NCBI GenBank assembly: GCA_000697475.1
Contig: JNEU01001144.1
Coordinates: 186,001-250,000 of the forward strand
Direction: 5' to 3'
DNA from: Lichtheimia corymbifera B2541
Lineage: Eukaryota > Mucoromycota > Mucoromycetes > Mucorales > Lichtheimiaceae
DNA: 64,000 nt
The position numbers were made by a program, and so were the translations under genes. Shown here in pieces: positions 22,763 to 34,008 of the stretch. The notes under the pieces were generated by a model. It ran no database searches, had not been told where the DNA came from, and saw only the letters and a list, made by a program, of their open reading frames with translations. How positions within the stretch are numbered: the first letter of the stretch is position 1; each line of letters opens with the position of its first letter.

Positions 22763-23293
22763 ATGATCGATAATAGCAACATCCAAGACGCAAAACAATG
22801 CACCATAAATGGTCATACACATCAACAACAACCCACTGCATACGTCTCGCCACCTTCCAATGCAATCGTTTTCCATCCTCGCAATCAAGCTGAATCAGAC
22901 GCCTCCTTTAGCCGGTATCTGGAACAACAATTCAGTCCATATTCTGCTGTATTCCAAGATCGCTTGTCATTACCACCTACATCGACCATGCAAGAACATA
23001 CAACGATGACCAATACACTTGATGCCGAAAAGCAACAAGAGCCAGGGCCGTGGTGGGTTGCTGACTGGGATGAAGATGGATTCTATTCAATAGGAGCCCT
23101 TCTTTTTTTGTTTGGATTTATCCTGCCGCCGCTATGGTGGATTGGTGCATGTTTCCCAAGGCATCCTCGTGAAAAAGCAGGCAAAATGGCCGAACGATGG
23201 CAGCGTCTTAACATGGCCATGTCGATAGGCTTTAGTGTACTGTTGATCATTGCACTCATCGTTACTGCTGCTATTTACGGTACTAGATATTAG
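22763..23293 (+). CDS. Small membrane protein with two transmembrane helices, unknown role
   Basis: A 176-residue frame without introns. The N-terminal 100 residues are hydrophilic and Gln/Ser-rich. An aromatic/acidic stretch (GPWWVADWDEDGF) leads into TM1 (LFLFGFILPPLWWIGACF), then a basic loop (PRHPREKAGKMAERWQRLN) and TM2 (GFSVLLIIALIVTAAI). The C-terminus is only a few residues. The 'FILPPLWWIG' then 'basic loop' then TM layout resembles a family of small fungal membrane proteins, but I cannot name a characterised member. It is transcribed away from the coiled-coil gene across a 185-nt spacer. Confidence 0.7.
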   Translation: MIDNSNIQDAKQCTINGHTHQQQPTAYVSPPSNAIVFHPRNQAESDASFSRYLEQQFSPYSAVFQDRLSLPPTSTMQEHTTMTNTLDAEKQQEPGPWWVADWDEDGFYSIGALLFLFGFILPPLWWIGACFPRHPREKAGKMAERWQRLNMAMSIGFSVLLIIALIVTAAIYGTRY

Positions 23294-24639
23294 ATGATGC
23301 CATTACTACAACATATTGCCGCCTCCTAGCAACATCATTAGTAGTGATATGCACACATATTATATTACCATCAACATCTATCATATCCTCCTCCTGTTTC
23401 TCCTCAAGACATCATCATCCCCTTCTTTCTCCCATATACCATTATTGTATGCATCTTCATCATCATCTTCATCTGTATTTCACCCAACAATGTATCCAAT
23501 CAATTCTTGTCAATATAAAATGAACCATATTCCTCTCATTATCATTGATTCATTCGGGACATTTGTATTCTTTGTTCTCCTTTTGTTGACAATGGAGCGC
23601 CTGGTAATGCCACACGCTCATCACGCATTACTTTTTACTTTGTACACGAGAGCCTGGGAAAATTGATGCTAGTACAACTCCCCCCACCCACTCACAAAAT
23701 GCCGATTTCCATATCATCATCTTTCCTTGTTTCTTTGTTTCGGCTGCTTGTAACCGACCAATAAATGAATGGAAGCAAGGAGGTGTTCTCGGCCTGATGA
23801 CCCCTTGGTTTATTGCTGCATGGATGGGGAGATATATAAATAAACAAAACCAAGTGAGCCACAATAGTAGTAGCAGTAGCCCCCTTCTTTTTTCCCCCCC
23901 CGCCACAACCACTCTCATTCTATCCCCAATTACGGATCGACCTAGATAATACTGTGGGAGAGGATTGATTGTCATCGGGGGACAAGTGCAAGTGAATAAA
24001 CGCGGTTCATGGTTGGGGGGTGGGAAGGAGAAATGATCACACTCACCTTTACAGATATGGCCTACATTGAAATCCTTGTCGTAGATTCGTCTGGTCTATC
24101 AAAGTTGTTGGCATTCAACACAGAAACAAAAAGTAATAAATAGAAGCCGATCCGATTGACGTAGCGATGGTTTCATTTTGCTCTTGGGGGAGCTACTCAT
24201 GGCTACATTTATCCGCAAACGCCTATACCTATACAACATTAGCAATCGCGATGTGTATGTATATATGCATATTGCTGTGGGGAGCATATGTCGTTTGTGC
24301 TTAAGGTAGTATAGCAAGCATTAGTAAACAAGCTCAGCGTCTTACGAGAGCGAATAACTAAGAGGGGGGTGATCGCTGCCAGATTTGGCTATTTTTCGGT
24401 GCGGTCAATACGCTGTCAATGGCTAGGTTGTCCACCAATGAGAATGACCCCGCTTATCACTTCCGGCCACCGATGGTCTTATATATAAAGGCGCCTTACT
24501 TGCCTCTTCCTCCCACCCCCAAAGCGTGTATCTTGAATTCTTCCCCTGCATTACCTTTACTTATTATAATTGTTTCCTTTTTCTCCTCTTCCTCATCATC
24601 ATCATCATCAACATCCCCTTCTCTTATATATACTCCATC
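23294..24639. other. Intergenic; cyclin promoter side
   Basis: Contains (CAT/TCA) low-complexity runs, a pyrimidine-rich stretch 24535-24640, and C/G homopolymers around 23894 and 24365. Frames at 23316-23666 and 23628-23975 are low-complexity and rejected. No RNA gene is seen. Confidence 0.5.
24476..24490 (+). promoter_or_regulatory. Candidate TATA box for the cyclin gene
   Basis: TTATATATAAAGGCG lies about 155 nt upstream of the chosen start codon at 24640, a plausible distance for a TATA element with a moderately long leader. Confidence 0.4.
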
Positions 24640-25237
24640 ATGGAAAGTCCTACCACATCTACCGTTTGTTCAAGAAGCCCTGAAGCCCTTTTATGTAAGC
24701 TTGATATTATTTCAGCTACAAATCAAGAATGTGGGGTACCTAACCTTGTTGTTTTCTACTACAGCTTTCACAACCAATACCGCCACATCCATCCTTCCAT
24801 GCTCTAAAAAGGCAAAGCAACAATTCCATCCAACCACTACGCGTCCTCTTCCACCACTCGGCAACTTTATAGCCAACCTATTCCAACGATCTGAGTTACC
24901 ACCAAGCGTTTGTTTAGTATCGTTGATCTACTTGCAACGACTGAAAGCACATTTACCACCTTATGCTCGTGGCAACTTGGACACACCATACCGCTTATTC
25001 CTCGCCGCCATCATTACGGCATCCAAATTCATGCTCGAGTCGACACAATCGCTTTCGAACCAGAAGGTTGCAGCCATGATTGATTATGTATATTCCCCAA
25101 AAGACATTAATGCCATGGAACGAAGCTTCCTGGGTCTATTGAAATTTGATCTTTTCGTGAATCTGGACGCCATCAAGGATTATCTTGCCATGCATGGCCC
25201 AACACTCGAAATGGATCTGGTCGAAAACACGTTCTAG
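24640..25237 (+). CDS. PHO80/PCL-type cyclin
   Basis: Partner of a Pho85-like kinase, predicted 175 aa. Exons 24640-24694 and 24765-25237; the junction TTAT|GTAAGC to CTACAG|CT gives ...EALLSFTTNTATS. An alternative longer frame from 24419 reads through the intron and would give a Ser-run N-terminus; I reject it because the leader is low-complexity and includes the TATA element. The cyclin fold is seen in NFIANLFQRSELPPSV, SLIYLQRLKAHLP, then TPYRLFLAAIITASKFM and NAMERSFLGLLKFDLFV, the conserved core of Pho80/Pcl1-type cyclins. Whether it acts in phosphate control, morphogenesis or cell cycle cannot be decided. It is short, which fits Pho80-like members with little beyond the box. Confidence 0.85.
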
Positions 25238-26382
25238 ACCTAACAACAACAACAACAACACACGCCATGTGAATAGCCAACAACAACACTCACTCACTCA
25301 CATATATACACAGCGTTACGCTTATGCGTAAAGTCTGTTACTCTTTTACATAGCGCTCTTTGTTCCGTCACTTTTTGTCTCCCCTGTACATTTGTTTTTG
25401 TCTTTTTCTCTTATTTGGGATCCGATCTGTAGATACCGTTCTTCGTTTTGTTATATCTAATGTAAATATTATTGTTGTTTTGCCCCATCATTGGGGCTAC
25501 CAAATGTATCCATTTGCTGCGAATTTTGTCTTTTCGTGGGAGCAAGAGGCTGATGGTCAAGCTGGTATTGGTGCATCATATGCACACTATTAAGTTATAT
25601 CATGCAATCCTTGCATGGATGATTGGGACACACGCACACACACACACACAGAAGGACATGCAACAAGGATGAGTGAAAAGGGGGTTGTATGTGTGGGGGG
25701 CAGCGCGCGTTTTGTTCACATTCCCCATCACTTGTTGCCACCATCCATGTTCCACCACCACCTCCACCACGTCCCTTCTCAAGATCATCTCCCATCTGTT
25801 TTGCACATGTTAAGATTTATAGCTAGCGTATATCCAGGTTGCTCATTCGGGCCGTGAGTTCACCAATCACTTGTAGTGTTGTAGTAACACAGCTCGCTTC
25901 CGGCTCTGATAAGGATGGGATTGACTTTTTTAGTCGATGGGCCATATGAGAGAGAACGTGCTCGATGAAGGATAGAACATTAAGATTTACCTATCTCTCA
26001 CTTCAAATGGCATGACAGTCATAAACATGTGTACGTATGATTTTATGGATTCATCATTTTTAGTCATATTCAACAACTTCTCGCATGATGCCGGAGGACC
26101 AAGGAGGGGGAATCAGGAGGAGAAGCTCGTTGCATATTACTAAGAGACAACATTGATGTTTCAGATGACATGCTTTCACCCTTTTTCTTTTACTTTCGTT
26201 GTTACATTCACAAAAGGCTCATTTTCATTGTTGCCAATGCAATAATGGATGTAGTAGTAGTAGGGAAAAGGAAAATAAACGAGGGAATAGCGACCCACCC
26301 CCCCACATGATTGATGACGATCGGCGTGATCCTACCAATGATGAAACTTAATATCCGAAACTGGTTGTCATTATCATTGTTT

Positions 26383-26417
<35 letters not shown>

Positions 26418-26758
26418 GAAATGCAAAGTGTTCATTGTCACCGACATGCACGCAAAAGTCACCATGTAAGAAATGGAATAGTGCCTTGTCACACCATGCA
26501 AATGCATTGATAATACTTAATTGTAGGAGAGTGATGGCGCCATGGCACGACAGAACAAACTCCATTTCTCTCTTTCAAATGGATGCATGCGCTTTGACCA
26601 CCATGATCTCCTTGTGCATTTTTGACAGCAGGTTATCTCCAGCCAAAGAAAACGGATAATCGGTCTCTTTATTTAGAGTTCCACACACAGAGCATGCATG
26701 TACTACCACCTTTCTATTTCTCCCTTTCTTCTTCCACTGCATTGCTCTCCATTTCGAA
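25238..26758. other. Intergenic with (AC)n and (GT)n microsatellites
   Basis: (AC/CA) run at about 25627-25650 and (GT) run at about 26382-26413. Just after the cyclin stop lies an AAC trinucleotide run. Several frames exist, all low-complexity. No gene called. Confidence 0.55.
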
Positions 26759-27902
26759 ATGAGTAAAGGCGATCCCCTTAGTTCAGCATCAGCAGCTAGT
26801 GAACCTTCAGCCATTACCGAAGCATTCTTCACCCATGGCAATTACAGCATGCAATTTGAAGAGGCACCCGAGAGTGAGCCTTTCTTGGCATCAACGCCAA
26901 GACCTTTAGCAGCATCCCAACAGCCTCCGAACGTGCCTGGAGTAGTACCTGAACATCGACACATCAATGCATCAGTACGTGTGCCCATGGAAGATCCGCA
27001 TATCCCTTATGAAACGCTCGAGGATGGGAAGTTCTTATCACGTAGCATGCTTGTCAATTCTGGTGGAGAGGATCTGTATCGCTTCCTGGTCCAACGCAGT
27101 GTCATTCAACCTAAGATTGTGATCAAATTCAAAGGTACATTATTACTCTTATGACTGTTGTGATCCATGTTGTATTCACTTTCAATAATCAAGGGACTCG
27201 GAGTGCTGTACGAGGATTCACAAAAAAGAAGACCAAGGATGGCACAGTCGAGAGCACTCCAAATACATACACGGTGTACGATTTCGATTATGAGATGGAT
27301 TGTACCAAATACTTATGCAGCACCCCCGATGGATTCAATGTATTGCCTGATCGCAAAACGGGAGAGGTTAAATCAGTGCAGCAGCTATGCGATGATTATG
27401 TTCGTGACCCACATCGCATCAAGGAGCTACAATTGACCAAGGTGGTGGAGTGGGATACAGCGCTGGTGCAAAGAGGTATGTCCATGGTGAGGTGGTATGA
27501 TAAGAATGATCTGACAGGGTCAACCTTGTAGCATTGACAAAGGCAATTCGTCGCTATGGATACTCACACTCGCTCGACATTGAGGTTGAGACTCGTGAAA
27601 ACAAGGTGCTAGTGAAGCCTGGATCATGGATAGCCAAAGCAGTGGATAATCCCGTGGCGGTCTGGTTCTGCTATATCACGTTTTTATGGATCATCACTTG
27701 GCCTCTGCTTTTTTATTACCGTCGTCAGTATGGACATGGGGGCACGCTACAAAGTATTTGGCGTATGAATATTTCTGAGCGTGGATGGTGTGAAGAGAAC
27801 ATGGACGACATTCTAGGCCAAATACCACTTGCCGCCTTGGATAATCATTCTGAGGAGAATACCGAGCAAAGTTACCCTGATGACAACACTGTTTTTGAAT
27901 GA
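26759..27902 (+). CDS. Fungal membrane protein of unknown function, 342 aa
   Basis: Exons 26759-27134, 27194-27475 and 27532-27902, phases consistent. The N-terminal 80 residues are Ala/Pro/Ser-rich. A well-ordered middle region follows: PHIPYETLEDGKFLSRSMLV, a K/R-rich strand after the first junction, VYDFDYEMDCTKYL and a Trp/Asp-containing VVEWDTALVQRAL. Then comes SLDIEVETRENKVLVKPGSW and one strong transmembrane span (VWFCYITFLWIITWPLLFYY). The C-terminal tail of about 65 residues is acidic. The conserved-looking blocks around the single membrane anchor suggest a family kept across fungi, but I cannot attach a function. No signal peptide is visible. Confidence 0.78.
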
Positions 27903-28319
27903 AGACATCATTTATTACAGCTCATATATGTAAGATAGCTATATTATGTGTCGCTTAAAATAAAAAGGAGAGAGGGGATTGTTGGCGGTAAAACTGCTCC
28001 GTGTGCTTCGGTAAATCAACTGATGGTGATTGTATACTGGAACGAGTTTGATTTGGTGCTTAGAGTAGAAGAAGGCAAGCAATTTTTCGGACCTGAGGAA
28101 TGCGCATAAAAGACCAAGTAGCATGGGTGTCACTATATCAATCCTGTATTCGATGTAGCTATGTATGGTAATTAAACTAAAGCTGATTCCCCCACCCACC
28201 TTATAATCAACACGTGGCGGAAGAGATAAGGGTTGCGTTGGCAGGGCCAAGACATCTTGTTGAGCGGCTGTCTGCGAAATTCATCCTATTCGCCTTTCTC
28301 TTTTCCCGTTTATGCACGC
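27903..28319. other. Intergenic
   Basis: Short spacer between two same-strand genes; nothing beyond presumed 3' and 5' untranslated sequence. The minus-strand frame 27939-28250 has no motif. Confidence 0.6.
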
Positions 28320-30725
28320 ATGGACAACGGCAATGGCACAGCACCCAATGATCCCGATGACCCCATGGAAGAAGAGTTTTATTCTTCCTGGGCATTGCTG
28401 ATTCTGACAAGTCTTCTCATCGCCACACTGTTCACCAGCTACTTTCTTCAACGCCACAGCATTCGTGCTGTTCACGAGAGTGTAGTCGCCATTACAGCAG
28501 GTACGTCATACGAATCTACAAAGCTTATATATATGCAAGCATACGCTTACTAACTGGGTGGCTCTAGGGATGTTGGTGGGCTTGGCTATCAAATTATCAC
28601 CAGGAACGATCATTCAACGCATGGTCCAGTTCAACCAGAGCTACTTTTTCAATCTATTGTTGCCACCGATCATCCTCAACTCTGGTTACGAGCTTAAAAG
28701 GGTAAATCAAATGATGATCATCAAAGGGCAAGTAATACTGACATGGGGATGTGTGTGTGCATAGCGACATTTCTTCTACAACTTTGGCACAATTCTGACG
28801 TTTGCATTGGTTGGCACTTTTATTGCTGCACTTGTTACTGGGTAAGAGGATAATGATTTGAATCGCTGGGAACATGGTTGGTAACACACGTTTATAGCGG
28901 TCTGGTGTTTTTGTATGCATTTTTCCATCCTGAGGGCATCAACATTAGCTTTATCGACAGCATGATTTTTGGATCGATCTTATCAGCAACCGACCCCGTC
29001 ACTGTATTGGCTATCTTTTCTCAGCTACATGTTGATCCACAACTCTTTTCCATCATCTCTGGAGAATCCTTATTGAACGATGCAGTTGCTATCGTGTTGT
29101 CAGAGTAAGTAATGGTACGGATTCGGATGGCCTGTGATTAACGTGATGTTGCTAGAACGTTACATAAATTCCGAGGCCAAGAACTGCATGTCGTCAATAT
29201 CTTCAAAGGCATAGGCGTCTTTATGGGCGTTTTTACAGCTTCTACTTTGATCGGAGTGCTTTTTGGTATCATTGTGGCATTGATGCTCAAGCATTCAGAA
29301 CTCTATCGATACCCAAGCATTGAAACCTGTGTTATTGCATTGATGGCTTACAGCAGTTATCTCTTTTCGAATGGTGCGCAAATGTCAGGTAAGTACGTTG
29401 TGGGAGGGATTTCTCAAGTCAAGCTTTCGTGTTCATATCGTCCTTGGTAGGCATCGTCACGTTATTGTTCTCTGGTATCACACTCAAGCATTACGCCTAT
29501 GACAACATGTCTCTTCGTACAAAACGAGCCACCAAATACGTCTTCCAAGTCCTCTCGCAATTGTCTGAGAACTTTATTTTTATCTACCTCGGTGTCAACT
29601 TGTTTACACAAACAGGATTGGACTATAAGCCTGTCTTTATTTTGGTCACTACGGTAAGCTTGAATGGGGGATTGTGGAACCAGGCGATATGCGTGGAGAT
29701 ACTGAAACGTATGCCTATTATAGGTGATCATTTGCATTGCTCGTTATGTTGCTGTCGCTCCTTTATCCATGTTGATCAATGCTGTGTGCCGTGCACTCGG
29801 CAAATCGGAGCAAATTCTGCCAAGATCACATCAGCTAATGTTATTTTGGGCTGGACTTCGTGGTGCTGTTGCGTTCGCTCTTGCGTCTGGTCTAGTGGGT
29901 GATAGTGCACCAGCCATGAGGACCACCATTCTCGCTGTGGTGGTGTTAACGGTGTTGTTATTTGGTGGCACGACAAGCCGGATGTTGCAACTCTTGGAAA
30001 TCCAAACGGGTGTGATGGAAGCTGACGACTCTGGAAGTGACGAGGAAGATGATCAGGATTTGGATCCTATGGGCTATCGCAAATTGAGACCCACACAGCC
30101 AGCAGCACATACCAGCAATGCTTTGTTTGCGGATATCACTGATGATGAAGACGATGAAAATGGTGTTGCTCCTGGTGGCCATGGAAGAGGAGGAGGAGGA
30201 AATGACAACAATAGCCGACGTCGACGACTTGCTCGAAACAATAGCAACAATAACATGGATGTATCTATTGGTGGATTATTATCTGGACCACTTGGTGATC
30301 CTATACCTGAGCCTCCTCAGCCGCATTGGTTTATGTCTTTTGACGAGAAATGGTTGAAGCCCCTGTTTACCAAGCGACATATTCAAGCACGGAATCAAAC
30401 ATTGGCGGACTACTGGCGAGAGAAACGACGCAAGATGGACCGTGCGAATCGAAATATGCTAGCAGGCATTCGCAGTATGAGCTTTGGACAAAGTTCTCGT
30501 GATGATTACTACTTTGATGACGATGATGATGATAATGCTGATGCATTAACACTCGGATCTGTACACAATCAATCGTTTGGTCTGAATGGCTCAGCATCTG
30601 GCAATGGCAATAGTGGAGGAGGAGGAGGAGGAGGAGGAGGACCATCGTCGTCGTCTCAACGTCTTGTCATTGGTGCTGGTCGAGTGTTTGGACGTTCTCC
30701 GGTATCCAGTCCACCCGATGGTTGA
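28320..30725 (+). CDS. Na+(K+)/H+ exchanger, Nhx1/SLC9-like
   Basis: Endosomal or vacuolar cation/proton antiporter, predicted 678 aa. Exons 28320-28500, 28568-28701, 28765-28841, 28898-29104, 29156-29388, 29451-29653 and 29724-30725. The start is ATG at 28320, followed by a short Asp/Asn/Pro N-terminus. [18 protein letters not shown] is the amiloride-site helix of the family; [12 protein letters not shown] and [13 protein letters not shown] carry the conserved transport Asp residues. [12 protein letters not shown] is the conserved Arg helix. About 12 transmembrane spans are visible. The C-terminal cytosolic tail of about 250 residues is unusually low-complexity, with acidic clusters, Asn runs and a Gly9 run. 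It ends SSPPDG*. Nhx1-type localisation is inferred from family likeness. Confidence 0.92.
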
Positions 30726-31740
30726 GCAATTTTCGCTACTACGTCAATATACAATTTTTTTTATCGTCATGTTTTGATCGACAAATAAGAACATTACTTT
30801 TTTTCCTATTCCGATAAAAAAGATCCTCTGAACTGAAATGAAACATTTGAATGATTGAAACCAAATATCAATTGGGATGTGTTGGGATACCCAACATCAA
30901 GTGTCAGATTTTTGTGGAATGATATGCCAGAATCGGGTGCATCGGCAAGTAATGCCGTAATGGCTTTGCAAGCCTTATTTTTAGGTGACACAACATCAGC
31001 TGCATGTTCCAGTTTTAGAGGGATATGGTCCACCCACAATAATATGTGGCTTTCATTCTGTAACTGAACGCCTTTTACAGGGTCGTTGCAGCAAAGACTC
31101 CCTGTTCTTGTACAACATTGCTACTGTAGCACAGTCGAGTCATTTGGTTTTGGTTGCTGAGTGTGGCAAAAGTTAATAAAGTGCAGCCATTGAGCATTGA
31201 TTGTTGACATGGGACGCACGTGGCGTCTTATTAAAAAGACAACCTCCTTAATGGAGGTACAGACTGAGCGGTAACGAAAATATGAAGCGACACAGCAGAG
31301 AATCACAAGATGGGGGAGAAAGATTTGTGTTGGTTGCACACAATGGTAAGGAGAGAGAGAGAGAGAGGGTGTGTGTGTGTTGCAGATCCTTGTTATTATG
31401 AGACGAGAATATAGTACAATGGATAAAAATTGTTCAAGTGATAAAAGAGAGGTCATTATGCTTAGCCGGTGTATGTGTGTGTGTGTAATGGTAATGCGGG
31501 CAGGTGATATATATGTGTTGCGCCATGATCATCCTATAGAGTGAACCAAAAGGAATCTGGGGGTCATGATACTCATGGCTCCTTTTGCTGTTAGTCTCAC
31601 CCCTGGCACACAGCGGCGATCACATCGGGCCCATCATGGTTGTCCTGGAGCAACTCCGTCAGCCATAACTGGATTGGTCTCGTTCAATAAGTCTTCGGTT
31701 CCCTTTTTTCCCTTTCCTTCTTCCTCTTTCAGTACCAAAA
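30726..31740. other. Intergenic, 3' region and C2H2 promoter
   Basis: Holds AG and GT dinucleotide runs around 31351-31381 and 31472-31485. Minus-strand frames here are uninformative. No gene or RNA seen. Confidence 0.5.
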
Positions 31741-32291
31741 ATGTCCCACACTGTAGATAAGCCCAAGTTGCCAGGGATACAATTCCTTCTCAACACACCT
31801 GATGGTAAGCCATTATATCTTACTCGAGCCATAACCCCAAGATGCTCATTGCTATTCTCTCATTACAGGACGAGAAAAGAAGGCATTTCCCACTGGAGAG
31901 CAATCAAGCAACGTTAATCGACCTGTGATGGGACACCGAAGTACTCGCAGTGTCAGCAGCCTTCCTTCTGATCTACAAAAGCTTTCGTTGTATCCTTCGA
32001 GCAAAGACGATTCTGCTGTACAGCCTTCTTCACCATTGCCTTTTACAAGCAACAAACCACCCAGTTGGGCACAACCACCACCAGCAACACAGCAACAACA
32101 GCAGCAACATCAACCATCACCTCCTGCTGTACTTCTTCCACCATTGCCTACAACAACAGCAACACCCTCTCTTGCACATCCACAACAACCACATAGACGT
32201 AATGGCCACGGTAGATCCGTGTCTGAATATACCTTACCACCACAACCACCTCCATCGTTTCCACCCACGACGGGAATATCTGCTGCAGGTA

Positions 32292-32325
<34 letters not shown>

Positions 32326-32830
32326 ACAACCACAACCTCGACCTCCTATGATTCCTTCCTTTGAAAGACATCCGGCAACTGCTGCTGCACGTACGCATCG
32401 TCGTGCAGTATCAGCAAACACTGTTGATTTCATGTTACGTCCACCAGCACCTACAACACCATCCTCCTCATCCTCATCCTCTTCGTCTTCTACACATAAC
32501 AACAACAACACCATGATGCGTGCACAATCAGATAGCCCTCCAGAACAACGATTGCGATCTCCACCTCTGCAGGATGCAGATGACCAACATCAACAACTGC
32601 AACGGGATGCTAGTTCAGGCCGTTATCTTTGTCCATATTGCAATAAGGGTTTCAGCCGTCCATCCTCATTACGTATTCATACCTATTCCCACACTGGAGA
32701 GAAGCCCTATGTATGCACAGAAGATGGTTGTGGAAGAAGGTTCAGTGTCCAAAGTAATATGCGTCGTCATCTTCGAGTCCATCGTATGGGTCGTGCATCC
32801 ATGAAGCCGAGTCCTCTTAGGAAACCGTGA
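31741..32830 (+). CDS. Two-finger C2H2 transcription factor, low-complexity N-terminus
   Basis: Predicted 341-aa nuclear DNA-binding protein. Exon 1 31741-31804 encodes MSHTVDKPKLPGIQFLLNTPDG; exon 2 is 31869-32830. The first 260 residues are Pro/Gln/Ser-rich and include a run of ten histidines and a run of ten serines. Two tandem C2H2 fingers lie at about residues 272-325: CPYCNKGFSRPSSLRIHTYSH, a TGEKPYV linker, and CTEDGCGRRFSVQSNMRRHLRVH. They sit close to the C-terminus. This arrangement is common among fungal regulators, so the target pathway cannot be inferred. RSVS and RRAVS are possible PKA sites. Confidence 0.88.
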
Positions 32831-34008
32831 CACTTTTATCTTTTTAGTACCTTTCTGTTTCACCATCCTTATACGCACACACACACACACACGCTCTCTC
32901 TCTTTGTATTTACACACACACACACACTCACCCAGCTCCTTCTCCTCTCTCTCTCTCTCTCTCTCTCGTCTGATGCTTTCTCTCTTAAACATTCATGCAA
33001 CCATACACACACAATTATATTACATAAATCGTAGGTTGGATCTATTTCGTCTTCTCTGTCTCTTTGTAGAAAAAAAAGAATAAATTGTGCCATGCATTTC
33101 GATAACAAAGACATGCATCACATGAATCAGATGTACTATATATATCTTCTAATTCTTTATTCGCAGAATCCGACAGGTTGTGCTCTGGTTTTTTTTTTCT
33201 TTTTTACTCTCCCTCTCTCCTTTTTGATCAATCTCTCTTTCTCTCCTACCTTTTTTGTTCTTAATACCATGTATAATTCCATAATATGCGAATGCATGTA
33301 CTTGGCACATTAGTGCGAATAAGAACACACCAAATGATCATCACTCTTCTTATTCTCACATGGCCCTGCATGAAGATTAGCTATATGATTCTTTCTTTGT
33401 TTGATAGACGAAGGATGATAATGACTAGACTAGTATGATGATGTATGTATGACAGTGCTAATTACAGATATCGACTACTTGATTGGGAAAAGTAAAGTGT
33501 TGGGCTGACATGAATATGTCGCCATTGATGCATCAAGGATTTCAATCTCATCCAAGCTAGTACCACTATTACTGGAAAGGATAACAAAGTGATATCGTGA
33601 TCTGATAGATGTTCTCTTTCATTTTCGTTCATGTATCTTTTACCCGTTAAGCGCATAATAAATGCTAATGATATCATGGGATGTGAATGAGATCGAGAAT
33701 GTGCGCGTGTGTGTTTTAGGGGTAGAGAAAAAAAGGGGGTTGTAGAGGGAAATGTGTAAAACAGGGACCTTGTGGACAACCCATGGATTGACAGCAGCAG
33801 CAAATAAAAGCTTTCGAGACAGAGAGTCTCAGTCAGCGCAGGCATGAATCATCCAATCAGAGACTGCTACACAACGTGGCGTGCATTGCTTGACAACTTA
33901 CAGCCCCACTCACCCACCACCTCCTCTTCCTCACACGCGAGCACGTCTTTTTGTTATATACCACTCATTCCAGATATACACACGTGTTGTCCTTGACGCT
34001 TGCATAAC
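32831..34008. other. Intergenic with dense simple repeats
   Basis: (AC)n at about 32874-32893 and 32912-32927, (CT)n at about 32945-32969, and T-rich runs near 33190-33250. No gene seen. Bases 33950-33965 (TTATATACCACT) could serve the lectin promoter. Confidence 0.55.

Noticed and set aside
24419..24639. N-terminal extension of the cyclin frame
   Set aside because: Includes the probable TATA box and a poly-Ser low-complexity run; the spliced start at 24640 gives a cleaner family-like protein.
32869..33114. Minus-strand frames across the CT/AC runs downstream of the C2H2 gene
   Set aside because: Peptides are Arg/Glu and Val/Cys repeats produced by dinucleotide microsatellites.
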